A DNA stretch of 64,000 nt from Shiraia sp. slf14. Lineage: Eukaryota; Ascomycota; Dothideomycetes; Pleosporales; Shiraiaceae. How positions within the stretch are numbered: position 1 is the first letter of the stretch; each line of letters opens with the position of its first letter. The stretch spans positions 434,001-498,000 of the forward strand of contig AXZN01000026.1 of the NCBI GenBank assembly GCA_000498155.1. The letters are read 5' to 3'. The notes beneath the pieces were generated by a model. That model was not told where the DNA came from. It ran no database searches and saw only the letters and a list, made by a program, of their open reading frames with translations. Positions 42,881 to 55,000 of the stretch are shown piece by piece. Position numbers and translations under genes: made by a program.

Positions 42881-43493
42881 TCATGCCTTGGCCTTGGGTG
42901 GCTCAGGGTTCGCATTCATCACAGCCGCAATTAACTGGTCAACAACCTTGCTGCCTGACTTCTTGCCAATCTCTTCGATCTCCTTCACTTTGACATCTGT
43001 ATCCTTCTTTGCATCCTCCTCAGCCTTCTGGTTGCCGGAGCTGTGCTACATGGCCGTTAATTTCACTCCAGAGTTCTCGGTCAATGGGAAATTGCGCACC
43101 TCCTTCTCAAACTTTTGGTACTCGCTGTCCTTCTCGGCCTTGTACTCTTCAATTTCTTTCTGTGCTTCGTTTCGTGCGTCCTTTACTCGCTTGGTGCGAT
43201 CTGCGTAGGTTAGCAAGACGTCGTAGTGGGGTCTTGCTGGGATTCATATACATTCTCTTGCTACAAAGCTGTTAGCAAAGTCCAAAGCCTTCATGCCGTA
43301 TTTGAGTTACCTTGTTGAACAATCTTTTGTGCATCTCGCTCGGCCTAAGGAGTTTGTGAGTGTTGAGTCGTAACGATAGTAGCCTGCAGTTCTTACATCG
43401 AGGAGGGTTTGAATACCCGCAGAGTTTTGGGCAGACTGTCTCTAGAGTCAGTGACAAGGTACAAGCATTACAATGATGTATGCGCCTCACCAT
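42881..43493 (-). CDS. VMA10: V-type ATPase subunit G
   Basis: Six exons: 43493-43491 (ATG only), 43435-43397, 43344-43311, 43260-43252 (9 nt), 43200-43100 and 43045-42881. All introns are GT-AG, 50-55 nt, and the coding sum is 351 nt (116 residues), the normal subunit G length. The protein starts M-S-A-Q-N-S-A-G-I-Q-T-L-L-D-A-E, runs through K-I-V-Q-Q-A-R-E-Y-R-T-K-R-V-K-D-A-R and a long charged helix, and ends P-E-P-P-K-A-K-A. Known role: with subunit E it forms the peripheral stalks that hold V1 to Vo in the vacuolar proton pump. It shares a 209-bp divergent promoter with PET117 at 43703. The ATG-only exon and the 9-nt exon make it hard for gene finders. Confidence 0.95.
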
Positions 43494-43702
43494 ATTGGGC
43501 GGTGAAAGTCTGAAGGGATGTTTGCCTGTGAATAGTTGCGATACGGAGAGGCACAACGGTGCATGGCACTTGGCGGGCAGGCGCGATGGCACCGGAGGCC
43601 CAAGCTCCCTGCATCGCCGAATGTCAGGTTAAGCTCTTCCGCGCAACATTTTGTAACACGATCATTCAACTTTTTGTTCTTGTCGACATACAGAACATAA
43701 CC
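43494..43702. promoter_or_regulatory. Divergent promoter, VMA10 and PET117
   Basis: Only 209 bp separate the two start codons, on opposite strands, so both promoters and both 5' UTRs share this stretch. No TATA box is obvious, as is common for housekeeping genes. Confidence 0.6.
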
Positions 43703-44015
43703 ATGTCTCGAGCATCGCAAATCACTTTGGCCACTACATGTGTAACAGCAATTGGAATTGTTGCATTTGTGCATTATGGACAAAAAGCTGAGAAGGCGGC
43801 AAGTTTCCAATCACACCACCACGAGTTGTAATTCTAACCATTCCACTCAGGCAATGCACGCTGGTGTCATTCGAGACTATGAACAGCAGCGATTGAAGCG
43901 AGAACGACAGGCCGACTTTGAAATGCAACGAGCGCTCGAAGAGGAATATAGAAAAGTCCAGACAGTGTCTGATGGTGGCGGTTCAGCGGAACCGCAAGGC
44001 ACTTCAGGACGATGA
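43703..44015 (+). CDS. PET117: Cytochrome c oxidase assembly protein PET117
   Basis: Two exons (43703-43798 and 43851-44015) give 86 residues. The intron (43799-43850, 52 nt) begins GCAAGT and ends CAG, a GC-AG intron; GC donors are tolerated when the rest of the donor is strong, as here. The join gives A-E-K-A|A-M-H-A-G-V, matching the family; a GT donor is not available in frame. The start is M-S-R-A-S-Q-I-T-L-A, followed by one hydrophobic segment (C-V-T-A-I-G-I-V-A-F-V) and then the charged helix R-D-Y-E-Q-Q-R-L-K-R-E-R. Known role: assembly factor of respiratory complex IV at the mitochondrial inner membrane. Confidence 0.93.
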
Positions 44016-45548
44016 TATTGGCCTAAGCTGTGCTCTCCAAGTTACGGCCGCATTCGAAACTTCGAAATAACCGGTGACGAAAAGGCTCATCACAGCCCAA
44101 ACGTTGCGATCAGCAAGGCTGTAATGCCTGAGGCCCATCACATCCCAGTGCTGCGCCACCCGTTCATTTCGACGGCGCCGCACAGCCTTGCTGCGCATCA
44201 ACGATCTTCGGATATAATCTCGGTGATAGAACATTCCATTCACGATATGAGTGGAGAAGATCTATGTGTAAACTCTAAGCGGTCTTGTATCACAGGCTGT
44301 TTGTTGTCAATCAAACAACCAGCGAGAGGCAGCGCAGCAGTATCAGTATGTTGGCGAGGGGCGCAGCAAGCTACGATGCAGTTTGGACGGTGTAAGATTA
44401 TACAATACAAGCTCAGATCTGAGATGACCGTTTTACACCGGGGTGACTTGATGACTACTCGGGTCCTTCCTTCATGATTTTAGCCGAGGGTTGCTATCCT
44501 CATCATTCGTGCTTTGCCTTTACTTCCCTGCCACTCCACCTCTGCGATTTGATATGACTAGACAATCGAACGGTCTTGAAGATGCTACCTGATTAGGCTA
44601 ACAACGTTGCCAGCCACTATTGTATCATTGTGTTAATGTTTACTGGATAGGTGTGTCCAAGCAAGTAAAACCCTTGCTTGTTGGCATAAGGCCTCCAGCT
44701 ACCTCAGGTTAATCGTCCACTTGCTGAAGTTAGTTTCAGACGGATACGGCCAATGCTGGCTTGCCACAGTCGCGATGCCCAGGCTAGGTTGATCATTTCG
44801 CGACATGGCGGCGTATAAGGAAATCGGTCAGCGAGCCAACTGCTTTATCACGTCTAAGCATCGTCAGTGATTGCTCGTTTAACCACACACGAGATACTAA
44901 AGACTTTGGGCTTGGCTTGGCAGATCGACAAATGAGGTCATGACCCTGCGCAGTCCATGGACATACTCACGCAGGTACGTCACCGACAGCTACTGCTTCT
45001 CTTTGCAGATGACTCTGGTGGTAGAAAGCCAGAGTTGAAGAGCCACTGGGCTGGTATGTGCAATCATTCTAGAAGAATGAAAGAGGTTCCCTGGGCGCAT
45101 CCATCGTATTGCTTTGAAAGTGCGGCCTGGTGAGCCAAAGTAATGGTCGAAAGGGCTTTCTTGATTGGTCGGATATGCCCAAGTCCGACGCCTGACTCGT
45201 GCACAGCCCGCCGCCAAGACTCCCGGGAATGGCCCGCTTCCACCACTGCCTCCGCTCTTTTGCCCCGTTCCTTCATGACGCAGGGCTGTGTAACCCTAGC
45301 GCAAGAGACGGCCTATGACCCTATGACTTAAAGAGTCGCTCCACTTCCTCTCAAAGTTGCTCTTACTCAAACTACCTGGCAATCAATTCGCCTTTTACAA
45401 GCAATCCAATTTGTATAATTACGCTTGCTCCTATACACGTTGCACCACAGCCTCTCCAACACATAGCGTCCAACACGCCCAACATCCATATATACAAACT
45501 GTTGCGCGAAACTGTCACACAACAACTCTACACTTACATACTCCTACG
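44016..45548. other. Intergenic
   Basis: About 1.5 kb; no gene. The last 150 bp is a CA/CT-rich leader of the 45549 gene, with a TATATA at about 45491. Confidence 0.45.
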
Positions 45549-46442
45549 ATGAGATTAACCTATCTTCTCACATACTTTGCGCTCGCCACACAAAACATCA
45601 ATGGAGCTTCATTACCTGAGTCGAACAGAGCTTTGAACATTCTCCAAGAACATGCCCACAGTCTGCCACGATCCGCAGACGTTGTCGCCCCAGATCACAC
45701 TCTAGAACGAAGAAAAGGTGGCGGCGGCGGAGGAGGTGGAGGTGGAGGAGGTCGTGGAGGTGGCGGTGGTGGTGGTGGAAGTAGTTCTGGAGGTCGCGGA
45801 AGCGGTGGTAGCAGTGGTGGCGGCGGTTCACGAACAAGTGGTACTTCATATACAGGCGGATCGACGCGTGGTGGATCTGGCCCTACAAGAACCTATGGTC
45901 GGGGTGGCTATTATGGCGGTGGTGCTGCAGTACCATACCAAGCAGGCAAAAGAACACCAAAGGGCCTTGTCGCTGGCGCACTCATCGCACCTGTTGCCAT
46001 CCTCGCTATCATGCCCGGTATCTGGCTCTGGAATGTATATCCATACTATTACAACAACCCTTACCGATTTTACAACCGAACTGCCACCAACGAAACACGC
46101 AACAACGAGAATGTATCCAAACGACAGAATACCGGTGGTGTCAACCAGACCCTGCCAGTCATGTGCCTTTGCCAGGAATTTTCGGTTTGCGGATGTGACG
46201 AGAACAGCGATCAAGCTTACATCAACGATCTCGTCGGTAATGGGAGTTATGCTGCATTGAACAAGACCCTCGTCACAGTGTCGGAAGTCAATGGCACAAG
46301 AACTTTGGTCCTCAACGGCACCCTACCAAATGGAACCACTGCCCCAGGAGGCACCGACGATGCTGCTGCGTCGCTATCCATTGGCAAATACTCTGGCTAT
46401 TGGCTCATGGGACTCATCGTTGTTTACGGTGTCTTCATGTAA
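45549..46442 (+). CDS. Secreted Gly-rich protein with Cys motif and probable GPI tail
   Basis: A single exon of 297 residues from the ATG at 45549; the longer open frame upstream has no good start. A signal peptide (residues 1-20, ending N-G-A-S) leads to a Gly/Ser/Arg low-complexity region with long poly-Gly. A membrane-like segment follows (V-A-G-A-L-I-A-P-V-A-I-L-A-I-M-P-G). A conserved domain then holds M-C-L-C-Q-E-F-S-V-C-G-C and D-L-V-G-N-G-S-Y with several N-glycosylation sites (N-x-S/T). The C-terminus (D-D-A-A-A-S ... Y-W-L-M-G-L-I-V-V-Y-G-V-F-M) fits a GPI-anchor signal. I recall this Cys-motif domain as a fungal DUF (DUF7732) but cannot verify the number. Probably a cell-surface protein; function unknown. 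Confidence 0.78.
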   Translation: MRLTYLLTYFALATQNINGASLPESNRALNILQEHAHSLPRSADVVAPDHTLERRKGGGGGGGGGGGGRGGGGGGGGSSSGGRGSGGSSGGGGSRTSGTSYTGGSTRGGSGPTRTYGRGGYYGGGAAVPYQAGKRTPKGLVAGALIAPVAILAIMPGIWLWNVYPYYYNNPYRFYNRTATNETRNNENVSKRQNTGGVNQTLPVMCLCQEFSVCGCDENSDQAYINDLVGNGSYAALNKTLVTVSEVNGTRTLVLNGTLPNGTTAPGGTDDAAASLSIGKYSGYWLMGLIVVYGVFM

Positions 46443-49400
46443 ATGTGTTTTTGCATACCATTTTCCTTTTGTCCTCTTGTATAACATTCATGACCTGAGA
46501 CGATTTGCGGTGGAGGCAGCCAGCATCTTACGATTCTCAAGACGACATGATACGGCGTTTTGAGGGCTCCTTAACTACCTTCTGAAGAAGGTATAAGGAG
46601 CTAATTCTTGGGGGATGGACCTTTGCACTTGCACGATACGATACCCCTTGGTCATGCTTGATTTTGCATCGACTGTTGTTTGAGAAAGATACTTGTTATT
46701 ATTGCTACATAGACTTAATTTCCAAATACATCCTTGACACTACGTTTCTGTTTCCTAGTGTGTGTATAGCCAGTGCACAACATGAAGTTGAAGATTAACA
46801 AAACGATCAAGCTAAATTAGTTGCAGCTTTCACACTATCCCCTTATTTTCTCCATATCCAGGTTCTCGAATATCACCCTCGATGAATGTTCACTGCCCAT
46901 TCCTCAACCACTTCATGATCAACTTCCTACCCAAAACTTACACAACACTACCTTGTTTGTTCCTGTATAAAATCCATCTACATACATCCCCTTCCTATCC
47001 ACTCGTTCCCGGGATCAAACACTATTAACGCCTCAACCACCAGCCCTCCCCTCAAACTCCCACTATTCATTAACTCACCCACAGCCCTTCCATAACACAA
47101 AATCTTCCCCTTCAATGTTGCTAAACTTCGTCACATCTCTTCAACCTTTAAACATTCTGCATCCCAAATCACATGGTTATTGGAATATGTGAACCGCACA
47201 AGTCCAACTATTTTCCCTTGTGTTCACCGACTTCTAATTTTCTTCGCTGTTGCTTGAGCTGTATGAACTGGTCGATGTATATGAGATGGGTGTGCAGTTT
47301 GGAAAGTATGCTAGATTTTCGGAATCTGGAAGGGTAGAAAATGGAGATATAGGTGAATGGTGGTGTGATGAGTGATGCAGAGAGGGTGTTTGGTAGGAGG
47401 GTTAGGTGGGATGGTCGGAGAGCTGTGGGAGCTGGGATTAGATTGAATGCTGGGTTGAGTGATTTGAAAAAGAGACTTGAGAAATTGGCAGTTGACTGTT
47501 TGGATAATTTGCTGCAACTTGGATATTGCTGTGTATGGGAATAGAAAGAAGGAAATGAAGAGGTGAGGGCTTGGGATTGATGTGATATATGCGGTGGATT
47601 GAGAAATTATGAATTATGCGATGCTGATACTTTTCGATGATGTTACTAATGTGAGAGTCTCATATACTTGAAATTCTATCGGGCAGCAACACGTAAGTCA
47701 AACACATGCTAGGTCTGGGTACTAAGGGAAAGGGAGATATTGCATACATACTCGCTGTACTTTTCGGGCACTCAAAAGACCTACGAGTCTAAGACAGCTT
47801 TGAGATATGGCGGAACGATTTACGGAGGATCAACATTCACCATTCAATGAAATTGAGGGAGTCACTCATGTCTCTCAACTTATTGAAACCACACAGTCAC
47901 CTAGCCACACACTCACATAAGAAGCACATGTATAACAAGTCACATACACACATTTGCAAGGCGCTTGCCGCCACGAACACGCAGTACTTTATCACATTCC
48001 AGCGCCACCTAACAGCACAATATCACATTGCCACAGCTGCAATTAAAAAATCTGCACTCACTCATTTCATTCACCTTGCATTCATTGTCCGAATGAGACA
48101 CATATGCTGTGCACCGTTCGGAGGCGGGAAAGGCGGCGGCACTGGCGGCGTAGTAGGTGAAGGTCTTCAAGGTGGTCGATGGAGGCGGGCGGGTGCGGAG
48201 ATTGAAGGAGGCGTGGTTGGGGTTGTTGAGAGGGCAAGGCGGTTGGGTGGGTAGGGGGTTAGTACGAGAGTATGCGGGAGGTGAAGCTGGACATCGTGTT
48301 CTGTATGCTATGAGTTGTTAATGGTAATTCTGAACTCTTTGACGTAATTCACTGTGATCGAAAGTGAACAGAATACTCCTTGACTATTGATTCTTTGTTA
48401 ACTTCTGTGAACTGTTAGTCCCTAAGGTGCGGATTGTGGGATAGGCGGACTTTTGGGGAGTGGCCGCGGATATGGCGCATGAACGTACCGTAGCATTGGA
48501 AATGACTGGTTTCAGGTTCGACTTTTCATATCCTATGAATATGTTGAGGGCGTTGATTACCCGCTTCCAGAGACGGCCGTTGTGAAAAAGGTTGTGATCA
48601 GTTTATCGAGTGTGCGTGCGATTGATATTATGCTTTTAGTCGGCGAGGTTGATACAGGCAAGATGAACCTCGCCACGAGATTCGGCCCATCATCGAGAAT
48701 CAGGAAAGACATGTGTCTGCTATCGTAATACGCATGCATTTAGCCGCCTGATCTGTAATCAATTTTGACTTTGAAGCATCGTGTTGCATGCTTCATGTCA
48801 GTGCATCGATACCACGCCGTCTTCGTTGACAGGCACATGCGGCAGCTTGCATAGCTGTTCCGAGCCGAAGAAGAGTCTCGGATGTCGGCCCCTCCATCTC
48901 ATCCGGGTTGCGATGCCTCCAAAAAAGCTTGATGGTTGCATCTTTTCAGTTAACATTGGTTGACTATAATGTAACGATAAACTGCAAACTACAAAGCCAA
49001 TTATTGTACTCAGATTCCGGTCAACCAAGACAGGTAATAGGGCTGGCTGTAGGGCTCGAGTACTGCGTCTCGTAGTTCCATGCCCATGGTTCGGTAGTTG
49101 AGGTGCGCAGGGTTGTCTGCATGCAAAATGCAACTAGCGAGTGTGCTCACCGCTACGGCCACACAAGAACAATTGGTGGAAGTACACTTTTTGGTGTGGC
49201 TGAAATACATCTGCTTGGACACATCTAGGATCAATGTGCTTGGGGCTATAGTAGGTAAAGGCCATCGTGCAACCTGGTCGCGGTAAAGGAATTGATTGGG
49301 TGCCCGACTTGAATAGCAGAGAGGCCTTGATGCGTTCTCCGCAGTGGTCCAGTATTCTTTGACAACTTCACGGTCTGAAGTCTGTAAGCTAAGCGCACAA

Positions 49401-51784
49401 AAGTACAGGAACGGTGAATACACACCTGGGCCATATCCAGTGGATACACACCGGTCCTGTGCTGTGTCCAGAGCCTAGTGAAGCAAGACAAATTACTCAA
49501 TATGGCAGCATGTCCCGTAGACACCATGTTTGTGTGGAATAGGACGGTGATGGTGCTACGGGGTTCATGATTTTCGTGGCCCCGATGCGAAGCGGAAGGG
49601 TGAAGTTCCTGGTTACTCACCGTTGCTCGAAAAAATGCCTGAGCCGCGTTGGGTGTGACGAAACCGTCTAATCAAGGTTGCTCGTAGATCTAATAGTATT
49701 CTCAGAGGAGGCGATATCACTAAGCCTACAGCAAATATAGGGCATTCAAGTCTGCCTTAGACATCCTTCTGGTCTACGCGCCAATAGCCTGGCCGGGGGC
49801 TGAATGCCTCTGACGACTGATGGGGGCGTGAGACTTTCGTCTCCTGAAACGGGAACCTACCCGGGTGAAGCAAAGTCTGCCATCACAAAGCTCTGTTTGC
49901 GCAAGACAGAAACTCGAGAACAACGATCAGCGCAGTTGACATCATGTTGCGCAAGGCTGCAAGTCGAGACTCCTCGGGCATGAGAGCTCCAGAAGGCCGG
50001 TGTGAGACATGGCTACTGCCGCCACGTGAACCAGGAAGTCGGGAGCACGCATAGGGCTGCAGAACAAGTCGTTCAAGCACGTAAGCCCTTGCCCGCGGAA
50101 CTGAGCCGGCCACTCGCCATTTGTATAACCCTGCTTTTGCGTCTTCTGGCCTTGGCATATTGGGTCAATTGCTGCATACTAGACACATTTGAGTATCCAT
50201 CTTCGTCTTGGAATTACTGTGTTGGCCCACTCGGTGTCATGGGCGGTGTGTGTACGACGGCTGCCAACAAGTGTCAGAACTCTGTTGTTGCGACTATGAG
50301 GCGCAAGGTATCTCACATTAGCCAATGACATGACCCGAATGGGGGAATAGACGCATGTGGTAAAATGTCTCCCATGGCCGCGAGGTGCGCAATGACGAAT
50401 AAGGCGGCGAATAGAGCTGCATAGCGATATGTAAATAAACATGGCCGACCTATCTAGGCAGTACTCAGCTGTCAGCCTTAAATCCTGATAAGCCATCCCA
50501 GGGGAATGAGGACCCATGGCCTTGATACGGACATAGATGGGTGAAAGTAGACCAATATCCCGGCACGAATCGCTCATGGATCTCGTGCACGACTCATTCT
50601 CGACCTCATTTGTGCGTCTGATTCGTTCTTCCTTGGGCTTTTGCGAGTTTGTATGTTAAGCATACGATGATGGTAGGATCATGGACCAGTAAAGCTCTAA
50701 GAATATCCAAGGGCACTGCCCCAAAACGGCAACAGCCTTTCCCAGATTGGGGCGCTAAGCGACCACTCCCTAGGTGTTATGTGCGTGAGATGTACCTGGC
50801 ACTCTTCCCCCATCCGCGATCGCACCGTGTGACCAATCTCGGCCCGCCTTTTGGATTCCTAATCATCGTCTTGGATATTCTCCGCGACAACCGCCGTTGA
50901 ACCTGTCGGTTACGTGGCTATGGAGGTTTACGGATGTCCCGATGTTTCGGGTAATCGACGTCAGAGGGACGCTACGTGGTATATTGATCCCCGTTCACCG
51001 AAGCCCTTCACTATTCCAGAACTGTGGCTCAACTGCTCCAACGACGACATGTAAGACCGACCGACTATAGTACTTTTGAAGTCGTGACACCAAAATGGAC
51101 ATGCATAGCAGCATGGCTAGCTATGTCTTCGTGTCGAGCTTCTGAGCACGTTCTCCTGGCCCCCATCAATCCACCGGACAGGGGCTCCGACGTTGTCCCC
51201 AAGCGCAATGGCCTGCGCCCTTTTGCACCTAACGTCGTGTGCAATCCATTCTACGCAAATTCGCAATGAAACTGGGCCACATTACCTGGCCCCGTACGCT
51301 GGCGAATGAAGAGTTCAGACGGATGATCGGCGCCAGCTGAAAGAGCCTCCAAGAACCGAAGCCTACCCCTGCTCAGGCTAGAGACCTAACCACTTTCTCT
51401 ATGTCGGCCAACGGTCATGCTGGCTGTGCTAGTTCTCTGAAAGCCCCCCATCTTAGCAGCACCCGTGCTGACTGTGCATCCCGTCTACACATGGGTTTCC
51501 GCTGCCTGTCGGACCTGCAGCTGCTCGTTGAGATGCCTGCTGTGTACGACCCACAGTGGCTTGACTTTCCATATCGTCTTTGAGCTTTCTACTATATATC
51601 TCAGGACCTCGCTCGTAGAAAGCAGCTCCCATCTTTACCATCAACCTTGAACTGCAACCTCCTCCCTACTTGTATATTTGTACAATATCCTTCATCAGCA
51701 GTCTTCCAATCCGATTCGCCTTCTCCACTCATCGTTTTATCTTGTCGTTCAACAAGGTCCTACTATCTTTGCAATATATCCGCA
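46443..51784. other. Gene-poor stretch of about 5.3 kb
   Basis: No supported gene on either strand. Open frames up to about 137 codons (for example 49010-49423 minus, 47847-48254 plus) were read and show no motif, signal peptide or coherent composition. No tRNA, rRNA or transposase motif is seen. Confidence 0.4.
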
Positions 51785-52030
51785 ATGTGCTATCAAGTCG
51801 TCGAACGCTATTCAGTGTGCCGATGCCTCTACTACAAGCACGCCATAGACCCATGTGCTGCTCATGGCCAACGTGGCCATATGGTCCAAGAGAAGACTGT
51901 TCTCGTAGGCTACGCATGCAGCATGCATAGTAGTCGCCGCCCAGGAAATCCATACGAAGCCTACAATACCGGCATGTCACCAGATTCCGGCTACGGAAGT
52001 GGTGCTTTCCCGCCATCCTCGTTGAGATAG
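51785..52030 (+). CDS. Small conserved-looking Cys-rich cytoplasmic protein
   Basis: An 81-residue ORF from the ATG at 51785, following a CT-rich leader. It begins M-C-Y-Q-V-V-E-R-Y-S-V-C-R-C-L-Y-Y, continues D-P-C-A-A-H-G-Q-R-G-H and V-L-V-G-Y-A-C, and has a Ser/Gly/Pro tail. There is no signal peptide. The arrangement C-x(9)-C-x-C ... H ... C ... H ... C suggests a possible metal-binding mini-domain. I believe close relatives occur widely in Pezizomycotina as hypothetical proteins, from memory only. Function is unknown. The start is supported by the leader and the motif beginning exactly at this ATG. Confidence 0.7.
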   Translation: MCYQVVERYSVCRCLYYKHAIDPCAAHGQRGHMVQEKTVLVGYACSMHSSRRPGNPYEAYNTGMSPDSGYGSGAFPPSSLR

Positions 52031-55000
52031 TTGTTCCAGACATCTTGACCTGATGTATCTCTCGGTCAGGGATATACGCCAAACCTTTGAACAAACGATT
52101 TCAATTCTTTTCGAAAAGATTCCATCACGGCTGCTATCGATATTCAACCGGTGTTTTTACTATCTTCTCTTCTTTCCTGGGTTGATGTGATACTCTTCGT
52201 CACTTCCACCATTTAGAATATTGGTTTTTCTATGTCCAGTACACGCATAAGCACGGAGTTATCCTGGATATGGCGCTGCAAGGCGATATGGTTTGCATGT
52301 ACGAGGGCCTGTCATCTTTGACAGAAGCCGCATGACATGTCAATCACGGGTATGCCAAGGGCAAGGGTCCCATGGAACGTCAGCCACAGGTATCAATGTA
52401 TCAACTTTACGGCCCTGGAGTTTAGGGGTTAGCCTGTCATTTCCTGTTTCTTTAGACTCACTTGATGCTCTGCATCTCTAGTGTGCAACAAATTCAGAGG
52501 TTTATTTTTAATGGTGTGCCTGAATCTGCCTTGCCCGATAACTCGCTAGTATGGGGCCATAAGCTATGACAAATACGCGACTTCCACCAACTTTTGAAGA
52601 TTGTAGAAACTTCCATATGCAAAGATGGATTAAACCCCATAAAATGCGAGAAGAACATTGATGCATCACAATGGATCGCTAAGCAAAACTGATTGATAGC
52701 CTCAGCGACGTCATGTGTAGTCGCTGATTCGCATTTCGGTATAGTTTCCGACGTCAGCGCTAATGTGGAGGTTGTGCCACCGCTACTTCCCTACGCTCCC
52801 TTTACCATTACCTCTAATTTTCTGCAATATTCGTCGGTGTGAGCAGCGTCACTATCTTCTCGCCCGAGCTCATCATCGCCCTATGTACCTTTCTACCATG
52901 ACGAGAACTGATTATTCTCCGTCTCTGCAGCTTTGTGACTAGATCTTCGAGCGGTTCCGCCATCACCGGTGAGTGTACCCGAAACTGCAATTCCAAATGC
53001 GTCTAAAGGCCTCGAGATTTGTGTGATATGCATTGGGGAAAGAATTTTCCCTTTCTCGAATTCTACGGCTTTCCCGTAGGATCTTGATGCTCTCGCTTTC
53101 GCTGCCAAACCCATTTTGTCGCACAAAATGACTCGCAGTGCAGGACGAGAGGAATGACATTCGCCAGCTGTTAGCTTACATTGCATCTCTCGCCTACATT
53201 GAATATAGCCCACGTATCTGCTGGTCATTCTCATCCTAATCGAACGATATACGTACCACTGACAGTCCTAACCTACCAGGCAACCAGCGCATCTGTGTAG
53301 CGGTTGGTCGACACTCTAACCATCTCAAGCTTACGCAATGTGCCTCTTTGACCTCATTTGCTAAATTTAATAGTCCAATGCCGCGGCCATGCGTCACTTC
53401 AGCTGCGCCTGCGCACTGTTCAAAATCTACGTTTATCGTTGTCGGCCTACTCTGCTTTACATCCGTTTCAAGGGAATACAGCCAGTACATACTTTGATTT
53501 TTCAAGTGATACGTGCCCATAAATACGTTCTTCTCGTCTTCGATTCTTTGTAAGTATGTGTTGCATATTATTCAGTCCTTCTTTTTGCTATGTTCACTGT
53601 ACATAGCTCGTTCCTTCAGCTAAATCACGAGCAGAATGTGACCCTGAACACCGGATACGGCGCCCAGCGCAGGCGACCTTCCAATCGTTAGAGTATGGGC
53701 GAGTCTAAGAATAGTATCCTTAGCACGTGGAGTCATTGGCCACCTAACTTTTAATCACAAATTTCGACTTGCGCATTTACAATTATTCAGCTTTGGGTCG
53801 TCGGGAGTACCCTATTCGACGATTTCATTTTTAGTCATGACCAATCATACAACTTAGTCTCCAAATACTTCCCGTCTCGTTGGGCAATATATGGTCCGTG
53901 TAAATGATAATTGCACATTCCCCACAACGGGCCGAATCCTCTCTTCCATGCCATGCGCATGGACTTCTCAGCTCAATCCAGAAGTAAGCCTTTCATGAAC
54001 GATGTTGACAAGTCACGTGTTTCAACGTCTCTTGTCAATCTCGCCGAACGGTCCTGAACCGAGAAATTTACCACGTCATAAGCCAAAATTGAGAATACAT
54101 ACAACTTTATTTACACAGTAGGGCAAGTACGTCTAATCCCCATGGTTCATTTGATCACCAACTACCAGCTGTACAATGAAGTTATCGCGGTCCCTTTGCT
54201 CGGGTTGTTACAACAATAGCAATCAGGCACTCCAAACCGAAGTCTTTTCGCCTCTATGTTGCAGCCTGAACGGTGAAAGATCACGCTTCATCGTTGCCTT
54301 CAGAGAAGACGTTGGCCATACGCAAGCATCATTGCGTCTCCTCGGTCAAACGTGACCAAAAGTGGCTTGGCAGTCCTTACGTGAGCCACGTATTAAGCGC
54401 CCCCCTACTGAGCTTCGCCCTGATTACCATATACAATGTTATCTTACGAATTAAGTTCGCCCGTGAACATGGTGATACTAGGGGTCGGCCCCTACCTGGA
54501 ATCTAGCGCTGAGTGCTCGCCGAACGCAGTAAAGGAAAACGGAAAATAATTTAAGTGCGACACAGGCGAACGTTGACATCTGATGCACAGCAAAGTTGGC
54601 CTGAAACCGGAATTGTAAAATCGTTCGATATCAATGGGGGGTCGTTCAAGGTTCACGAATTTTCTCACGATCGAGTTGACCTCACGCTGCCGGCTCATTC
54701 TTAAGTTTGGCAAGGCGCACTAATGCTCAGTGCATGACTGGGATCAGTGGCACGGTTTTATAGTTCCTAGATCATAAGGTGTGCACAGGTAGGCAACAGA
54801 ATCCTGCACTGGTGAGTCAATCGTTGATGTTGGGCGAAACTCAGGTCAGTGGCGACACGTAACCATCTTCATCTTATTGTCAGTGTCTACCTACGACGCA
54901 CCGGCAGACAAGCTTCATGCAATTCGGTCTTGGCTTCGGTTACGAAGACTGTATGCTTCCATCGGTACTGTATTGTAATTTAAGGTACATCTTTAACTCA

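Noticed and set aside
46443..51784. Several 60-137-codon ORFs in the gene-poor stretch
   Set aside because: They appear on both strands at about chance frequency, with no signal peptides, domains or similarity to each other.
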